Shown here: in pieces, positions 4,919-6,057 of the stretch
Numbering within the stretch: position 1 is the first letter of the stretch
Layout: each line of letters opens with the position of its first letter
Source: Fidelibacterota bacterium
GTDB taxonomy: Bacteria > Fidelibacterota > Fidelibacteria > Fidelibacterales > Fidelibacteraceae
NCBI GenBank assembly: GCA_016937825.1
Contig: JAFGVT010000024.1
Coordinates: forward strand, 1 to 6,057
DNA: 6,057 bases
Direction of reading: 5' to 3'
Made by a program: the position numbers and the translations under genes
Notes under the pieces: model-generated
The model's input: only the letters and a program-made list of their open reading frames with translations
What the model was told of the DNA's origin: nothing
Databases searched by the model: none

Positions 4919-6057
4919 ATGGCAACACTTACTTTTTTGGGAGCTACCGGAACGGTTACCGGTTCCAAGTATCATTTTCAAAGCAACGGCGCGAGCGTGA
5001 TGGTGGACTGCGGTCTGTTCCAGGGGCTCAAGGAATTGCGTCTGCGCAACTGGATGCCGCTGGATGTTGATCTGCAGAAACTGGATGCGGTGATCCTGAC
5101 CCATGCGCATATCGACCACACAGGATTCCTGCCCCGGCTCGTGAAGCAAGGTTTTTCGAAGCCGGTATATTGCACCGAACCCACGCGGGACCTTCTGGAG
5201 ATCATGCTGCTTGATTCCGCTCATCTGCAGGAAGAAGACGCAAAATTCGCAAATAAAAAAGGGATCAGCAAGCATTCCCCCGCCTTGCCGCTCTACACTC
5301 AGGAAGACGCCAAAACGGCCATTGCCCTGCTGAAGGCCGTTCCGTATGGGGCGCCGTTCAGCCCGGCTTCCGGGTTAAGGGCCGAATTCCATGACGCCGG
5401 CCACATTATCGGTTCCGCCTTCGTGAGCATCCGGTGGAATGAGTCCGGTGGAGAGCGTAAGATCGTGTTTTCGGGGGATCTGGGGCGTTATGACCGCCCG
5501 ATCCTCAAAAACCCGTCCCTTATGCGGGATGCCGATTATCTGCTCGTAGAATCGACCTACGGCGACCGCCTGCATGAACAGGGGGATCCCAAAAGCGAGA
5601 TCAAACGCATCATCAACGAAACGGTTCGGCGCCGGGGCGTGGTGCTGATACCGGCCTTTGCGGTCGGGCGCACCCAGGAACTTCTCTACACGCTCCGGGA
5701 ACTGGAATCCGAGGGCGCCATTCCGGTCCTGCCGATCTATGTGGACAGTCCCATGGCGATCAAGGCCACCCGGGTATACGAAAAATTTACCGGCGTTTAT
5801 GACCGGGAAGCAAGCGCTCTGAAGGGGGAGGGCGTGGACATTCTCCAGACCGACCGGACGATCTTTACGGAAAGCGTGGAAGAGTCAAAACGCGTCAATG
5901 CGCTGAACGACCCCTGCATCATCATATCGGCCAGCGGCATGATGACGGGCGGACGCATTCTGCATCATCTTAAACAGCGCCTGCCGCACGAGAAGAATGC
6001 GATCGTTTTCGTAGGCTATCAGGCGGAAGGGACGCGCGGGCGGGCATTGCAGAGCGG
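4919..6057 (+). CDS. Beta-CASP metallo-beta-lactamase ribonuclease-like protein (partial, 3' cut by window)
   Basis: 379 complete codons are visible and the frame is still open at the window end; family members usually have about 450-470 residues. The N terminus (TFLGATGTVTGS, then D30 in VDCGLFQG) is typical of the CPSF73/TTHA0252-like group of RNA-processing MBL proteins. Metal-binding motif 2 is HAHIDH at residues 62-67. H162 (AGHIIGS) and D187 (FSGDLGR) supply further zinc ligands. Motif A of the beta-CASP region is E211 (ESTYGDR), followed by PAFAVGR at 245-251 and SASGMMTGGRILHHL from 337. The final HAD-type motif would lie beyond the window. The expected activity is zinc-dependent endo- or exonucleolytic RNA cleavage in the cytosol. 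Its closeness to the SGNH-like gene (2 nt) implies co-transcription, but no functional link is known to me. Confidence 0.93.
   Translation, partial: MATLTFLGATGTVTGSKYHFQSNGASVMVDCGLFQGLKELRLRNWMPLDVDLQKLDAVILTHAHIDHTGFLPRLVKQGFSKPVYCTEPTRDLLEIMLLDSAHLQEEDAKFANKKGISKHSPALPLYTQEDAKTAIALLKAVPYGAPFSPASGLRAEFHDAGHIIGSAFVSIRWNESGGERKIVFSGDLGRYDRPILKNPSLMRDADYLLVESTYGDRLHEQGDPKSEIKRIINETVRRRGVVLIPAFAVGRTQELLYTLRELESEGAIPVLPIYVDSPMAIKATRVYEKFTGVYDREASALKGEGVDILQTDRTIFTESVEESKRVNALNDPCIIISASGMMTGGRILHHLKQRLPHEKNAIVFVGYQAEGTRGRALQS

Overview
The window is bacterial chromosomal DNA, moderately GC-rich and almost entirely coding, with every supported gene on the + strand. I cannot place the organism to phylum from sequence alone. 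The intergenic promoter-like element (TTG…TATATTAG) and the mix of families are compatible with a member of the Bacteroidota/FCB-like bacteria, but that is a weak inference. There is no sign of phage, IS, tRNA, rRNA or CRISPR sequence.

Region 1 (1-3458) is a tight gene train in which each start overlaps the stop before it (overlaps of 8, 4, 4, 1 and 11 nt). It starts with the last 25 codons of a probable chorismate synthase (aroC). Shikimate kinase (aroK), 3-dehydroquinate synthase (aroB) and a type II 3-dehydroquinase (aroQ) follow. Two genes outside aromatic biosynthesis are then joined on: an AAG/MPG-type alkylpurine DNA glycosylase and a CPBP (CAAX-like) intramembrane metalloprotease. Together the aro genes supply steps 2, 3, 5 and 7 of the shikimate pathway.

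Region 2 (3459-3517) is the only real intergenic gap. It is AT-rich and holds two adjacent dyads, a plausible sigma-70-like promoter and a good ribosome binding site, so a new transcription unit probably starts here.

Region 3 (3518-6057) carries three closely spaced genes. The first is a 49-codon single-pass membrane peptide resembling DUF5989. The second is a membrane-anchored SGNH-fold protein with a TPR-like repeat. The third is a beta-CASP metallo-beta-lactamase ribonuclease-like protein that runs off the window end. The SGNH-like protein looks catalytically dead: its block I serine, block II glycine and block V Asp/His are all replaced, while the structural block III GxN is kept. The membrane peptide plus SGNH-like pseudoenzyme pair is the least explained part of the window and the best candidate for something undescribed.
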